From: Sorangium cellulosum So ce56 | GTDB taxonomy: Bacteria > Myxococcota_A > Polyangia > Polyangiales > Polyangiaceae | Reading direction: 5' to 3' | NCBI RefSeq assembly: GCF_000067165.1 | Contig: NC_010162.1 | Location: 6,889,001 to 6,953,000, forward strand | Length of the DNA stretch: 64,000 nucleotides | In this document: positions 17,358 to 25,924 of the stretch, in pieces | Position numbering within the stretch: position 1 is the stretch's first letter | Layout: each line of letters starts with the position of its first letter | Translations under genes and position numbers: made by a program | Notes under the pieces: generated by a model | Seen by the model: only the letters and a program-made list of their open reading frames with translations | Databases searched by the model: none | Told to the model about the DNA's origin: nothing

Positions 17358-18915
17358 CCCCATCTCGACCGCCGCGCCGGCCTCTGCGCCGGCCGCGGAA
17401 GATCGCGGCGACGCCGAGGACCTCGCCCGCCTCGGCTACCGCCAGGAGCTCCGGCGGGACCTGGGCAGCCTGTCCGCCTTCGCCGCGGGCTTCTCGTACG
17501 TCTCGATCCTCACGACGGTCTTCCAGCTCTTCGTGATCGGGTACGCCTTCGGCGGGACCCGGTTCTTCTGGACGTGGCCGGTCGTCTTCCTGGGCCAGCT
17601 CGCCGTCGCGCTCAACCTCGCCGAGATGGGCTCGCGCTACCCCGTGGCCGGCTCGGTGTACCCGTGGGGGCGGCGCGTCTGGGGCGGCGCGCCGGGGTGG
17701 CTGGCGGGCTGGCTGAAGCTCGTCGGCGACGTCGTGAGCGTCGCCGCGGCGGCCATCGCGCTGCAGGCGATCTTGCCGAGCGTTTGGAGCGGGTTCCAGT
17801 TCCTTGGAGGCGACCCGTCGCTCACCTCGCGCGACGGCGCCGCGAACGCCGTGCTGCTCGGCGCGGGGCTCATCGTGCTGACGACGGCGATCAACATGGC
17901 CGGGGTGAAGGTGATGGCCTGGGTCAACGACATCGGCGTGATGGCGGAGCTCGGCGGCGTCGCGCTGCTGCTCGTGGCGCTGTTCCTGAGCGCGGTGCGC
18001 GGCCCCGGGGTGGTGCTGGAGCCCATCTACGGGCCGCCGTCGTCGCTGGGGACGGGGGTGGCGGGCCTGCTCGCGGCCGCGCTGATGCCGGCGTACGTGC
18101 TGTACGGCTTCGACTCGGCCGGCTCGCTGGCCGAGGAGACCCAGAACCCCCGGAGGATCGTGCCAAGGGCGATCCTGAAGGCCGTCGTGGCCTCCGGGGT
18201 TGGCGGCGCGCTGCTCCTCCTCGCGGCGCTGATGGCCGCGCCGAGCCTGACCGACGGCCGCCTCGCCACGGAGGGCCTCGCCTACGTGGTCCTCGGCGCG
18301 CTCGGCCCGGCCCTGGGCAAGGTCTTCCTCGTCGACGTGGCGCTGGCCGTCTGCGTCTGCACGCTGGCGATCCAGACCGGCGCCTCGCGCCTGGCCTTCT
18401 CGATGGCGCGGGACGGCGCGCTGCCGTGCGCGCCGGCGCTGTCGCGCGTCTCGCCGCGCACGAAGACGCCCGTCGCCCCGGCGATCGTGGTCGGCGCGCT
18501 CGCGAGCGGCATGCTCGTCGTGAACTACGGCGAGGCGCAGCTGTTCGTGCTCATCACGGAGACGGCCGTGCTCCTCGTGAACCTCTCGTACCTGGTCGTG
18601 ACGGCGGGGATGCTCCTCCGCCGGCTGCGCGTGTGGTCGGGCCTCGCCGGGGCGCCGGCCGGGGTGTTCTCCCTCGGCCGAGCCGGGCTCGCGCTGAACG
18701 CCGCGGCCGTGGCCTGGGGGGTCGCGCTCATCGCGAACATCGCCTGGCCGCGACCCGACGGCGCCGAGGCGACGTGGATGGAGTACTTCCCGGTGATCGG
18801 GGTCGCCGCCACGCTCGTGGTCGGGCTCGGGGTGTTCGCCGCGACGCAGCGGCCGGGAGGAGAGCGGGTTGCCATCGGCCAGCCCGGGGAGCGCTCCGCG
18901 TCGCTGACCTCCTGA
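17350..18915 (+). CDS. APC-family permease, probable guanidine/urea or amino-acid uptake
   Basis: Last gene of the operon, overlapping the carboxylase by 8 bp. The 521-residue protein has about 12 hydrophobic segments and the APC superfamily marks: an N-terminal LGSLSAFAAGFSYVSILTTV with the bent TM1 Gly/Ser pattern, LAEMGSRYPVAGSVYPWGRR in TM2, YVLYGFDSAGSLAEETQNPR in the middle (the family's D-AGSLAEE loop), and ASRLAFSMARDGALPCAPAL near TM8. Permeases of this type commonly accompany DUF1989/carboxylase operons and are presumed to import the substrate; specificity cannot be read from sequence. A strong hairpin terminator follows at 18975-19001. Confidence 0.87.
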   Translation: MRDPISTAAPASAPAAEDRGDAEDLARLGYRQELRRDLGSLSAFAAGFSYVSILTTVFQLFVIGYAFGGTRFFWTWPVVFLGQLAVALNLAEMGSRYPVAGSVYPWGRRVWGGAPGWLAGWLKLVGDVVSVAAAAIALQAILPSVWSGFQFLGGDPSLTSRDGAANAVLLGAGLIVLTTAINMAGVKVMAWVNDIGVMAELGGVALLLVALFLSAVRGPGVVLEPIYGPPSSLGTGVAGLLAAALMPAYVLYGFDSAGSLAEETQNPRRIVPRAILKAVVASGVGGALLLLAALMAAPSLTDGRLATEGLAYVVLGALGPALGKVFLVDVALAVCVCTLAIQTGASRLAFSMARDGALPCAPALSRVSPRTKTPVAPAIVVGALASGMLVVNYGEAQLFVLITETAVLLVNLSYLVVTAGMLLRRLRVWSGLAGAPAGVFSLGRAGLALNAAAVAWGVALIANIAWPRPDGAEATWMEYFPVIGVAATLVVGLGVFAATQRPGGERVAIGQPGERSASLTS

Positions 18916-18974
18916 GGCGGGCTGCTCCGGCGGCGAGCTCGAGCGGACCTGAGCGGAGGCCGCCGGAAGCGCCA

Positions 18975-19001
18975 AAAGGGGCGCGCGCCGGGCGCCCCTT
19001 T
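18975..19001. terminator. Bidirectional terminator hairpin
   Basis: AAAGGGGCGC and GCGCCCCTTT pair perfectly (10 bp, 7-nt loop) between the convergent permease and CxxCH lipoprotein genes. The flanking A/T runs give a short T-tract on each strand. Confidence 0.8.
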
Positions 19002-19022
19002 CACACGAGGGCGCGACGCGGA

Positions 19023-21068
19023 TCAGTCCTCGAATCGGACCTTGTCCATGTAGTAAGGACCGGTGTTGGGGGTCACGGTGAGTGTGAACGTCAGCTTCAC
19101 GTCACTCGGCCCCGCGTTGAGCGCGCTCAGGATGGGAGCCGGGAGCTCCTCGAACGCGACGGTGTGGAATGCGCCCCGGGTGACGCCAGGGAGCGAGACC
19201 CCTGTCAACAGCCTGGAGATGCCGGCGGACGGGATGTCGATCTGCACCTTGAGGATGGGATTGATCGCCGTGGGCGGCAAGGTGACGGGCACGAAGACGT
19301 CGACCTTGATCTTGTTCCCGACCGGCGCGAGGCCCGAGGTGCTGAAGCTCGGGCTGATGATCTCGTTGATCCAGGTCGGGTTCCTGATCTCCAGCGACGA
19401 GATGCCCTCCCTCACTCGGCCCGTGTGGACCGCGAGCTGTGCCTGCGGCGAGGTCCACGCGCCCGGCGTCTCGAACCCGAGGATCGGGTCGTTGAGCAGG
19501 TACTCGGTCATCACCTGCTGGCGGAACGGGAGGAACACGTTGATGAGGGCCGGCGAGATAATGAAGCGCCGCGGACCGCTCGGGTTGCTCGAGTCGACAG
19601 GCTCCGTCTTCTCGGAGGTGTGGGTGAAGACGAGCGTGCTCGGGAACGGAGCGGACAGGCCGACATCGAAGTTGCTCGTCCCGGTGCCATCGCGGTCCTG
19701 CGGCTCATGGCACCCCGAGCACGCGAGGGTCTGCGCGCGCCCGACGATCTGGTCCGGCGTGAGCGTGCTTCCCATGGCGTCGAGCTTCGCCTGGATATTG
19801 CTCTTCAGCGTCGACGTCCCGGTACTGAACGCGTTCAAGTAGTTGTTCTGGAGCGGAATCATCAGGCTCTCGCCCCCGTTCATCTCATCGGGCAGGGCCG
19901 ACGGGTAGCCGAAGCGGTTGATATCGTCGGCGGCCGCGAGCCGCTCCACTGCGTCTGGAAAGACGTCGTGCTGGAAGTCCGTGACCCGCGGATCGCTCGA
20001 TGCGGCGGGCGAGAAGAGCCTCGCGGCCGGGTTGTCCTTGACGAAGGACGGGACGATCATCAGCGAAGGGCTGCTGGTGCCGTGCATGAGCCTGAACTCA
20101 CGGAGCGACCAGGCGTCCGGCGACGACGCGCCGTTCAGGAACTCGTTGGTTCGGATCTGGCCGCGGTCGGGCCCCGCGGCGTGGCCGTAGTGGTCGACGT
20201 GGATGACGGGCTCGAACCCGGGCAGGCCCAGGAGGTAGAAGCTCAGGAGCTCGTTCCTGCGCGTCGTCACGCTCTTCGCGGGATCCGACTGGTTCAGCCA
20301 GAACTGGACGACCGGGAGGCAAGCTTGCCGGCCGAGGCTCGGGTTCGGGTTGGGAAGCCGGGCCTCGAAGATGATGAAGTTCCGCTGGAGGCCGTTCGTA
20401 TCGGGGTGGCCGCCGCGCCTCGCGAAGACGATCCGGTACTCCCCGCAATTGGAGCCGTCCGGCGGGGCGAGGTCGAAGCGGTTCGAGAGGGCCGTGGCCA
20501 TGTACGCGCTGTCGGCGCTCGGGTTCGCGAAAGGATCGCTCGCGGCTTCGTCCCCCACGGCACGCGGGCAGAGGACAGGCCACCCGTTGATCGAGCCGGT
20601 GGGTTGCTCGCTCGGGTTCGGAGAGCCCGGGGGGTGGATATCGGCCGGGTTGGCCGCCACATCGTCGCAGTGCGGGACGGGGAAGAGCCCGGCCGCGCCT
20701 GTCCGGTGGGTGTCCATGAGCTGACGGAACAGCGAGAGGGGCGTCAGGCCCGTGACGCCCGACTGGTTGATCAGCTGCTGCAGTACTTGCTGCAGCGAGA
20801 AGGTGGACAGGATGGCGACGTCCGTGACGATGAGCGACTTCCGCGGATCGATCGGGAACGGCAGCGTGAGCTGCTGGGCGGCCGCGGCGGTCTCGCTGTC
20901 CGCGAGATCGGCCAGCCCGCCGTCCTCCGGCCTGAAGTCCGAGCACGCGGCAGGAAGGAGCGCGAGCGTGGCCAGCGCGGCGCCGCGCGTCGACCGCCAC
21001 GCCCGGGCGGAGCCAAGACCAGGGCCTGAGCGCACCGAACACCTCGACCTCGAACGCTTGGACAACAT
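19023..21068 (-). CDS. Large lipoprotein with one CxxCH haem-binding motif
   Basis: A 681-residue exported protein. The signal peptide has a long basic n-region (MLSKRSRSRCSVRSGPGLGS) and a lipobox LLPAAC. The ribosome site AGGAGG lies 6 nt before the ATG. The middle contains FDLAPPDGSNCGEYRIVFAR and NEFLNGASSPDAWSLREFRL, wording seen in a group of uncharacterised myxobacterial and planctomycete lipoproteins. One CSGCH in LACSGCHEPQDRDG at about 480 could bind a single c-type haem. The last 150 residues resemble a beta-sandwich ending YYMDKVRFED, as in carbohydrate-binding domains. A role as a surface redox or binding protein is inference; no enzyme family is recognised. Confidence 0.78.
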   Translation of the reverse strand: MLSKRSRSRCSVRSGPGLGSARAWRSTRGAALATLALLPAACSDFRPEDGGLADLADSETAAAAQQLTLPFPIDPRKSLIVTDVAILSTFSLQQVLQQLINQSGVTGLTPLSLFRQLMDTHRTGAAGLFPVPHCDDVAANPADIHPPGSPNPSEQPTGSINGWPVLCPRAVGDEAASDPFANPSADSAYMATALSNRFDLAPPDGSNCGEYRIVFARRGGHPDTNGLQRNFIIFEARLPNPNPSLGRQACLPVVQFWLNQSDPAKSVTTRRNELLSFYLLGLPGFEPVIHVDHYGHAAGPDRGQIRTNEFLNGASSPDAWSLREFRLMHGTSSPSLMIVPSFVKDNPAARLFSPAASSDPRVTDFQHDVFPDAVERLAAADDINRFGYPSALPDEMNGGESLMIPLQNNYLNAFSTGTSTLKSNIQAKLDAMGSTLTPDQIVGRAQTLACSGCHEPQDRDGTGTSNFDVGLSAPFPSTLVFTHTSEKTEPVDSSNPSGPRRFIISPALINVFLPFRQQVMTEYLLNDPILGFETPGAWTSPQAQLAVHTGRVREGISSLEIRNPTWINEIISPSFSTSGLAPVGNKIKVDVFVPVTLPPTAINPILKVQIDIPSAGISRLLTGVSLPGVTRGAFHTVAFEELPAPILSALNAGPSDVKLTFTLTVTPNTGPYYMDKVRFED

Positions 21069-21640
21069 GGAACCTCCTGGAAACGATCACGGTGACGAGC
21101 CACGCCCCCCGGGGGACGCTCGCGGACGAAAAGAGACGGAGTCCAGGCGAGCGCGGGAGGACGCCGCGCCAAGAATGATGAGCAGGTCAAGCGCTCAGGA
21201 CGATCTCTGAGCGCCCATCGTCGCTGCCCGCGCTGCCATGACAGCACGGCATCAACGACGCATCGAGTTGACGATCCTGCGATGGCCTGTGCGCGTCCGT
21301 CTCTCGGGCGATGAGCCAGAGCACGGCGGGCGCCGTGCGCTGGTCATCCTCATCAAAGAGCGCTGCACACTCCTTGAATGCAGGTGAGCGAGCCCATCCT
21401 TCACGCGATCGGTGGCGGCCACGTCGCTTTCTGAACGGGGGCACATTTGTAATTTAATTCACACATGCACCGGGGGGGCGGGCTCGGGGCGCCCGAGATC
21501 AGGGAGCCGCATGACCGTGAGGGCGCGCGGCGCTGACGGACGCCTTGTAGCGCCCGGACGCAGGACAGATGATCCGGCGCGCCCTCGACGACGCCGACCC
21601 CGAGGAGCTCGAATGACGTCTCGGCGCGGGGCCTTCCGCC
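21069..21640. other. 570-bp intergenic region
   Basis: No supported gene. Short minus-strand frames have no start context or domain. The only base-composition landmark is an AT-rich patch near 21446-21470 (ttgtaatttaattcacac), which might contain a promoter. Nothing else is seen. Confidence 0.5.
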
Positions 21641-22780
21641 TCAGCTCTGCGATCGGTGCGGGACGATGTCGTTGGCGATGATCTCGCCGAACGGCCCCGT
21701 GAGGTTCGGGCTGACGCCTGCGGTCCTCCGCTCGACGGGGAGCCGCGGGAAGAGCAGCTCGGCGACCCGATAGGCCTCCTCGAGGTGCGGGTACCCCGAC
21801 AGGATGAACGTCTCGATCCCGAGCTCCGCGTACTCCTTCATGCGGCGCGCGACCGTCTCCGCGTCGCCCACGAGCGCCGTTCCGGCGCCGCCGCGCACGA
21901 GGCCGACGCCGGCCCAGAGGTTCGGGCTCACCTCGAGGGCGTCGCGCCGCCCCTTGTGCAGCGCCGCCATGCGCCGTTGCCCCTCGGAGTCGAGGCGCCC
22001 GAAGGCCTGCTGGGCCGCTGCGATGGTGCTGTCGTCGAGGTGCCGGATCAGGTCGTTCGCGGCGGCCCACGCCGCCTCGGACGTCTCGCGGACGATGACG
22101 TGCAGGCGGATCCCGAAGCGCACCGTGCGCTGCTCCGCGGCCGCGCGGCGGCGCACGTCCGCGATCTTCTCGGCCACGGCGGCCGGGGGCTCTCCCCAGG
22201 TCAGATAAACGTCGACATGGCGCGCCGCGAGCCCGTGCGCCGCGGGCGACGACCCCCCGAAGTAGAGCGGCGGGTGCGGCGCCTGGAGCGGCGGAAACAG
22301 GATCTTCGCGCCCTTCACGCGCAGGTGCTGCCCCGTGAAGTCGACCGTCTCGCCGGCCATGACACGCCGCCAGATGCCGAGGAACTCGTCGGTGACGACG
22401 TAGCGATCGTCGTGCTTCAGGAAGACGCCGTCCCCCTCGGACTCCGCCGGATCGCCGCCGGTCACGACGTTGACGAGCAGGCGGCCGTCCGACAGACGAT
22501 CGACGGTGGACGCCATGCGGGCGGCCCACGTGGGCGAGACGACGCCCGGCCGCACGGCGACGAGGAAGCGAAGCCGCTGCGTCAGCGGGATCATGGCCGA
22601 CGCGACCGCCCAGGCGTCCTCGCACGATCGCCCGGTGGGCACCAGCACGCCGTGATAGCCGAGGTCGTCGGCGGCCTGCGCGATCTGACGAAGATAAGGG
22701 AGCGTGACGGGGCGCGCGCCCTCGGCAGTGCCAAGGTATCGGCCATCCCCGTGCGTCGGGAGAAACCAGAAGACGTTCAT
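21641..22780 (-). CDS. ssuD: FMNH2-dependent alkanesulfonate monooxygenase
   Basis: Releases sulfite from alkanesulfonates with reduced flavin and oxygen. The 379-residue product matches the usual SsuD length and wording from the first residue: MNVFWFLPTHGDGRYLGTAE, DDLGYHGVLVPTGRSCEDAW, FLVAVRPGVVSPTWAARMAS, RLLVNVVTGGDPAE, and the C-terminal FILSGYPHLEEAYRVAELLF. The Cys in GRSCEDAW is the conserved residue of this family. It is transcribed divergently from ssuACB, an unusual split because ssuD often lies between ssuA and ssuC. No flavin reductase gene (ssuE) is seen nearby, so FMNH2 must come from elsewhere. Confidence 0.95.
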   Translation of the reverse strand: MNVFWFLPTHGDGRYLGTAEGARPVTLPYLRQIAQAADDLGYHGVLVPTGRSCEDAWAVASAMIPLTQRLRFLVAVRPGVVSPTWAARMASTVDRLSDGRLLVNVVTGGDPAESEGDGVFLKHDDRYVVTDEFLGIWRRVMAGETVDFTGQHLRVKGAKILFPPLQAPHPPLYFGGSSPAAHGLAARHVDVYLTWGEPPAAVAEKIADVRRRAAAEQRTVRFGIRLHVIVRETSEAAWAAANDLIRHLDDSTIAAAQQAFGRLDSEGQRRMAALHKGRRDALEVSPNLWAGVGLVRGGAGTALVGDAETVARRMKEYAELGIETFILSGYPHLEEAYRVAELLFPRLPVERRTAGVSPNLTGPFGEIIANDIVPHRSQS

Positions 22781-22782
22781 CG

Positions 22783-22950
22783 ATGGAGAAGCTCCTCGCC
22801 CGTGAGTCGCCGGGTCAGGCGCGCGAGAGCACGATCCGCACCGCGCACCGCCGCGCGCTGGAGCCCGCGGCGCCGAGGAACCTCGCCGGGCAGTCCGCCG
22901 CGACGCCGCTGCTGCCCCAGCAACACCAACTGCGGATCGACTGCTGCTGA
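22783..22950 (+). CDS. Possible cysteine leader peptide before ssuACB
   Basis: A 55-codon frame beginning MEKLLARESPGQ and ending HQLRIDCC followed by TGA. The two terminal Cys codons and the stop fall inside the rising arm of a perfect hairpin (22937-22962). Cys-ending leader peptides in front of sulfur genes act as cysteine sensors in actinobacteria, so this may be an analogous attenuator. The start codon has only weak ribosome-site support and could be further in. On the opposite strand, a second Cys-rich frame (MQNCICDGCEVV) begins at 23069 towards ssuD. Confidence 0.35.
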   Translation: MEKLLARESPGQARESTIRTAHRRALEPAAPRNLAGQSAATPLLPQQHQLRIDCC

Positions 22951-22962
22951 AGCAGCAGTCGA
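22937..22962. promoter_or_regulatory. Hairpin between ssuD and ssuA, candidate attenuator
   Basis: TCGACTGCTGC and GCAGCAGTCGA pair perfectly over 11 bp with a TGAA loop. There is no T-tract, so it would act through ribosome position or Rho rather than as a classical terminator. It overlaps the Cys-Cys-stop end of a small plus-strand frame. Confidence 0.5.
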
Positions 22963-23054
22963 CCGCTCCTCCACGGGTCCTCCTCAGCGGAGCGCCGCGC
23001 CTCGACCTGGCACAGGGGCTGCTGGACCGAGGTCACCACCTCGCATCCGTCACA

Positions 23055-23070
23055 GATGCAATTTTGCATC
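23055..23070. promoter_or_regulatory. Palindromic operator candidate of the ssu regulon
   Basis: GATGCAA-TT-TTGCATC is a perfect inverted repeat in an AT-rich patch, centred about 63 bp before ssuA and placed between the divergent transcription units. It fits a dimeric regulator of sulfur-starvation genes, identity unknown. Confidence 0.55.
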
Positions 23071-23125
23071 GAACATAGAATCCTTACGTGCTGACGTGGG
23101 TTGTAGAGGAGGCGAAAGAGCCCTC

Positions 23126-24172
23126 ATGATCAGGTACATCTCGTTCACGACGGTCCGCTCCGCGCTGCTGGGCTGCGCAGCTCTCTCGAGCTTGTTGCTG
23201 CTCGGGTGCGGCCGCGACGGCGGCGAGGTGGGCGCCACGGGCGAGAAGGCGGCGAACGCCGGACAGGCGGCCGAGGACACGCGGGCGGCGGCGGTGGTGG
23301 TGCGGCTGGGGTACCAGAAGATCGGCACGCCGTTTCTCCTCAAGGAGCGCGCGGAGGCCCTGACGAAGGCGCTCGAGGCGAGGAATGCCCGCGCCGAGTG
23401 GGTCGAGTTTCAGGCCGGTCCTCCGCTGCTCGAGGCGATGCGCGCGGGCGCCGTGGACGTCGGCCACGTCGGCGAGACGCCGCCGGTGTTCGCGCAGGCG
23501 GGCGGCGTGCCCTTCGTTTATGCCGCCACCGACGCGCCGGCGCCCAGGGCCGAGGCGATCGTCGTCAAGAAGGACTCTCCGATCCGCACGCTCGCGGCCT
23601 TGAAAGGCAAGCGCGTCGCCCTCAACCGCGGCTCCAACGTGCATTACCTGCTGGTTCGAGCCCTCGAGAGCGCCGGGCTGACGCTGGACGACATCCAGGT
23701 CGTCTTCCTGGCGCCCGCCGACGCGCGGACCGCGTTCGAGGGCGGTAATGTCGATGCCTGGGTGATCTGGGATCCTTTCCTGGCAGCGGCCGAGCTCGCC
23801 GGGGCCCGTGTCCTCCAGGACGGCGAGGGGCTCGTCGACAACCGCCTCTTCTACGTCGTCCGGCGAGAGTTCGCGGAAGAGCAGCCGGCGATCTTGCAGA
23901 TCGTGTTCGACGAGTACCGCGCGCTGAGCGCCTGGGAGGACGGGCACCGCGAGGAAGCCTCGCAGATCCTCGCTAGATCTTCGGGGATCTCGTACGAGGC
24001 GTTCCTGCGGTCCGAGCACCGGCGCGCGTTCCAGATCCTGCCGATCACGCCCGAGATCGTGCAAAGGCAGCAAGCCATCGCCGATACGTTCCACAAGCTC
24101 GCGATCATCCCGCGCGACATCCGCGTCGAGGACGCGCTCCTGCCGGGCGCCGCGATCGGAGGCGCGCGATGA
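23126..24172 (+). CDS. ssuA: Aliphatic sulfonate ABC transporter, substrate-binding lipoprotein
   Basis: A 348-residue binding protein. The lipoprotein signal MIRYISFTTVRSALLGCAAL leads to a lipobox LLLLGC. The body shows SsuA/NrtA-type landmarks: VVVRLGYQKIGTPFLLKERA, EWVEFQAGPPLLEAMRAGAV, DVGHVGETPPVFAQ, LKGKRVALNRGSNVHYLLVR and VDAWVIWDPFLAAAE. GAGGAGG is 13 nt before the ATG. The stop overlaps ssuC as ATGA. Its partner genes ssuC and ssuB follow immediately, giving a complete importer. Lipid anchoring rather than a free periplasmic form agrees with the many lipoproteins of this genome. Confidence 0.94.
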   Translation: MIRYISFTTVRSALLGCAALSSLLLLGCGRDGGEVGATGEKAANAGQAAEDTRAAAVVVRLGYQKIGTPFLLKERAEALTKALEARNARAEWVEFQAGPPLLEAMRAGAVDVGHVGETPPVFAQAGGVPFVYAATDAPAPRAEAIVVKKDSPIRTLAALKGKRVALNRGSNVHYLLVRALESAGLTLDDIQVVFLAPADARTAFEGGNVDAWVIWDPFLAAAELAGARVLQDGEGLVDNRLFYVVRREFAEEQPAILQIVFDEYRALSAWEDGHREEASQILARSSGISYEAFLRSEHRRAFQILPITPEIVQRQQAIADTFHKLAIIPRDIRVEDALLPGAAIGGAR

Positions 24173-24981
24173 CGGCCGGCGAAGCGCCGATCCCAGGCGG
24201 CGCGGCGCGCGGGCTCGGCGTGCGCATCGCGCCCTGGCTGGCCCCGCTGGCGCTCGTGATCCTCTGGGAGGTCCTGTCGCGGCTGCAGATCATCCCGAAG
24301 AGCCTGCTGCCGTCGCCCGTCGAGGTGCTCGTTGCCGCCTCGAACGCCACGAGGAGCGGCGATCTGCCCGCGCACCTCGGCGTGAGCGCGCTGCGGGCGG
24401 CCGGCGGGCTCGTCGTCGGCGCCGCCGTCGGGCTCGCGCTCGGCCTCGGCACGGGGCTCTCGCGCCCGCTGCAGCTGGTCATCGACGGGCCGCTGCAGAT
24501 GCTCCGGGCGATCCCCGCGCTGGCGCTCGTGCCGCTCGTGATCCTGTGGTTCGGGCTCGGCGAGGCCGCGAAGCTCTTCATCGTCGCGATCACGGTGCTG
24601 TTCCCCGTTTACCTGAACACGTTCCACGGCGTGCGCAGCGTGGATCCGCAGCTCATCGAGATGGCGCGGGTCTACGACGTGCGGGGGTTCGCGCTCTACC
24701 GCGAGGTCATCTTCCCGGGCGCGCTCCCCTCGATCCTCGTGGGTCTGCGCTTCGCGCTCGGGCTCTCGTGGCTCGTGCTCATCGTCGCGGAGACCCTCGG
24801 CGCGAGCCAGGGCCTGGGCTATGTCGCGATGAACGCCCGCGAGTTCATGCAGATGGATCTCCTGGTGCTCACGATCGTGCTCTGGGCCATCCTCGGCAAG
24901 CTGGCCGACTCCCTGGCGCGGTGGCTCGAGCGCCGGCTCCTGCCGTGGCAGCCGCCGCTGCAGCGGCTCGAGGCGAGGTGA
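24169..24981 (+). CDS. ssuC: Sulfonate ABC transporter permease
   Basis: A 270-residue inner-membrane protein with about six membrane helices. Landmarks of SsuC/TauC permeases: LVILWEVLSRLQIIPKSLLP, the SPVEVL motif after TM1, PLQMLRAIPALALVPLVILW, GEAAKLFIVAITVLFPVYLN, and the EAA-loop region EMARVYDVRGFALYREVIFP with GALPSILVGLRFALGLSW, which docks to the ATPase. The start overlaps the ssuA stop (ATGA) and the stop is 4 bp before the ssuB start, so the three genes form one operon. Confidence 0.95.
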   Translation: MTAGEAPIPGGAARGLGVRIAPWLAPLALVILWEVLSRLQIIPKSLLPSPVEVLVAASNATRSGDLPAHLGVSALRAAGGLVVGAAVGLALGLGTGLSRPLQLVIDGPLQMLRAIPALALVPLVILWFGLGEAAKLFIVAITVLFPVYLNTFHGVRSVDPQLIEMARVYDVRGFALYREVIFPGALPSILVGLRFALGLSWLVLIVAETLGASQGLGYVAMNAREFMQMDLLVLTIVLWAILGKLADSLARWLERRLLPWQPPLQRLEAR

Positions 24982-24985
24982 GCGA

Positions 24986-25825
24986 ATGAGCGGTTCGGGC
25001 GATCAGACCGCCGGCGCGCGCGTCGTGCTGGAGCAGGTCGACAAGCGGTACGGCGACCGGCTCGCGCTCTCGGGCATCGCGCTCGACGTCCGCCCTGGCG
25101 AGTTCGTGACGATCGTCGGGCGGAGCGGCTCGGGCAAGAGCACGCTGCTCCGCGTCCTGTGCGGCCTCGAGCAGCCGACGCGCGGCGCGGCGCGCGTCCT
25201 GGCCTCGAGGGAGGTCGCGGCGCGCGAGGCCGTGCGCGTCGTCTTCCAGGAGCCCCGGCTGCTGCCCTGGCGCACGGTGCTGGAAAACACGTGCATCGGC
25301 GGGCCGAGAGGGCGCGACGCGCGCGCGCGCGACGTGCTCGACCGGGTCGGGCTCGGAGATCGGCTGAACGACTACCCGGGCGTGCTCTCGGGAGGTCAGC
25401 GGCAGCGGGTCGCCCTCGCGCGCGCGCTCGTCCACGACCCGAAGGTGCTGCTCCTCGACGAGCCGTTCGGCGCGCTCGACGCCCTGACGCGGATCGGGGC
25501 GCAGCGCCTCGTCGAGTCGCTGTGGGCGCAGCGCCGCTTCACGGCCATCCTGGTGACGCACGACGTGGAGGAGGCGGTCCTGCTCGGAGATCGCGTGCTG
25601 GTGTTCGACGAGGGGCGCATCGTGGAGAGCGTCGCGGTGGATCTGCCGCGCCCCCGGGCCAGGGAGGTGCCGGAGGTCGGCCGCCTCGCTGGCGTGCTCC
25701 TCGACGCGATCTTCAGGAGATCCCCGGAAGAAGGGGGGCTGTCGCGGCGCGCCTCGCGCGAGGACGTCTCCAGGCATCCCGCGACCCTCTTGGCCCCCAC
25801 CGGCCTCGAGATTGCTCGCCATTGA
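24986..25825 (+). CDS. ssuB: Sulfonate ABC transporter ATPase
   Basis: A 279-residue ATP-binding subunit driving the SsuA/SsuC importer. Walker A is GRSGSGKST, the Q-loop region reads VFQEPRLLPWRTVLENT, the ABC signature is LSGGQRQRVALARAL, Walker B is VLLLDEPFGALD and the switch His is in ILVTHDVEEAVLLGDRVLVF. All catalytic motifs are intact. The C-terminus is about 25 residues longer than in Escherichia coli SsuB. The stop lies inside a 15-bp tandem duplication (attgactggatcc twice, 25821-25848). Confidence 0.95.
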   Translation: MSGSGDQTAGARVVLEQVDKRYGDRLALSGIALDVRPGEFVTIVGRSGSGKSTLLRVLCGLEQPTRGAARVLASREVAAREAVRVVFQEPRLLPWRTVLENTCIGGPRGRDARARDVLDRVGLGDRLNDYPGVLSGGQRQRVALARALVHDPKVLLLDEPFGALDALTRIGAQRLVESLWAQRRFTAILVTHDVEEAVLLGDRVLVFDEGRIVESVAVDLPRPRAREVPEVGRLAGVLLDAIFRRSPEEGGLSRRASREDVSRHPATLLAPTGLEIARH

Positions 25826-25848
25826 CTGGATCCTTATTGACTGGATCC
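25821..25848. repeat. 13-bp direct repeat at the end of ssuB
   Basis: attgactggatcc occurs at 25821-25833 and again at 25836-25848. The first copy contains the ssuB TGA. It is probably a recent small duplication. Confidence 0.8.
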
Positions 25849-25924
25849 CTCGCTCCGACGCCACGGGCCCCGAAGGAGCGTTCGCACCTTCGAGCTATTT
25901 CCAGACGTCGGGCAATCGTACAGC

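Noticed and set aside
17574..21029. 1151-codon plus-strand open frame
   Set aside because: Runs through the permease gene in another frame and then antisense through the CxxCH lipoprotein gene; no protein family features.
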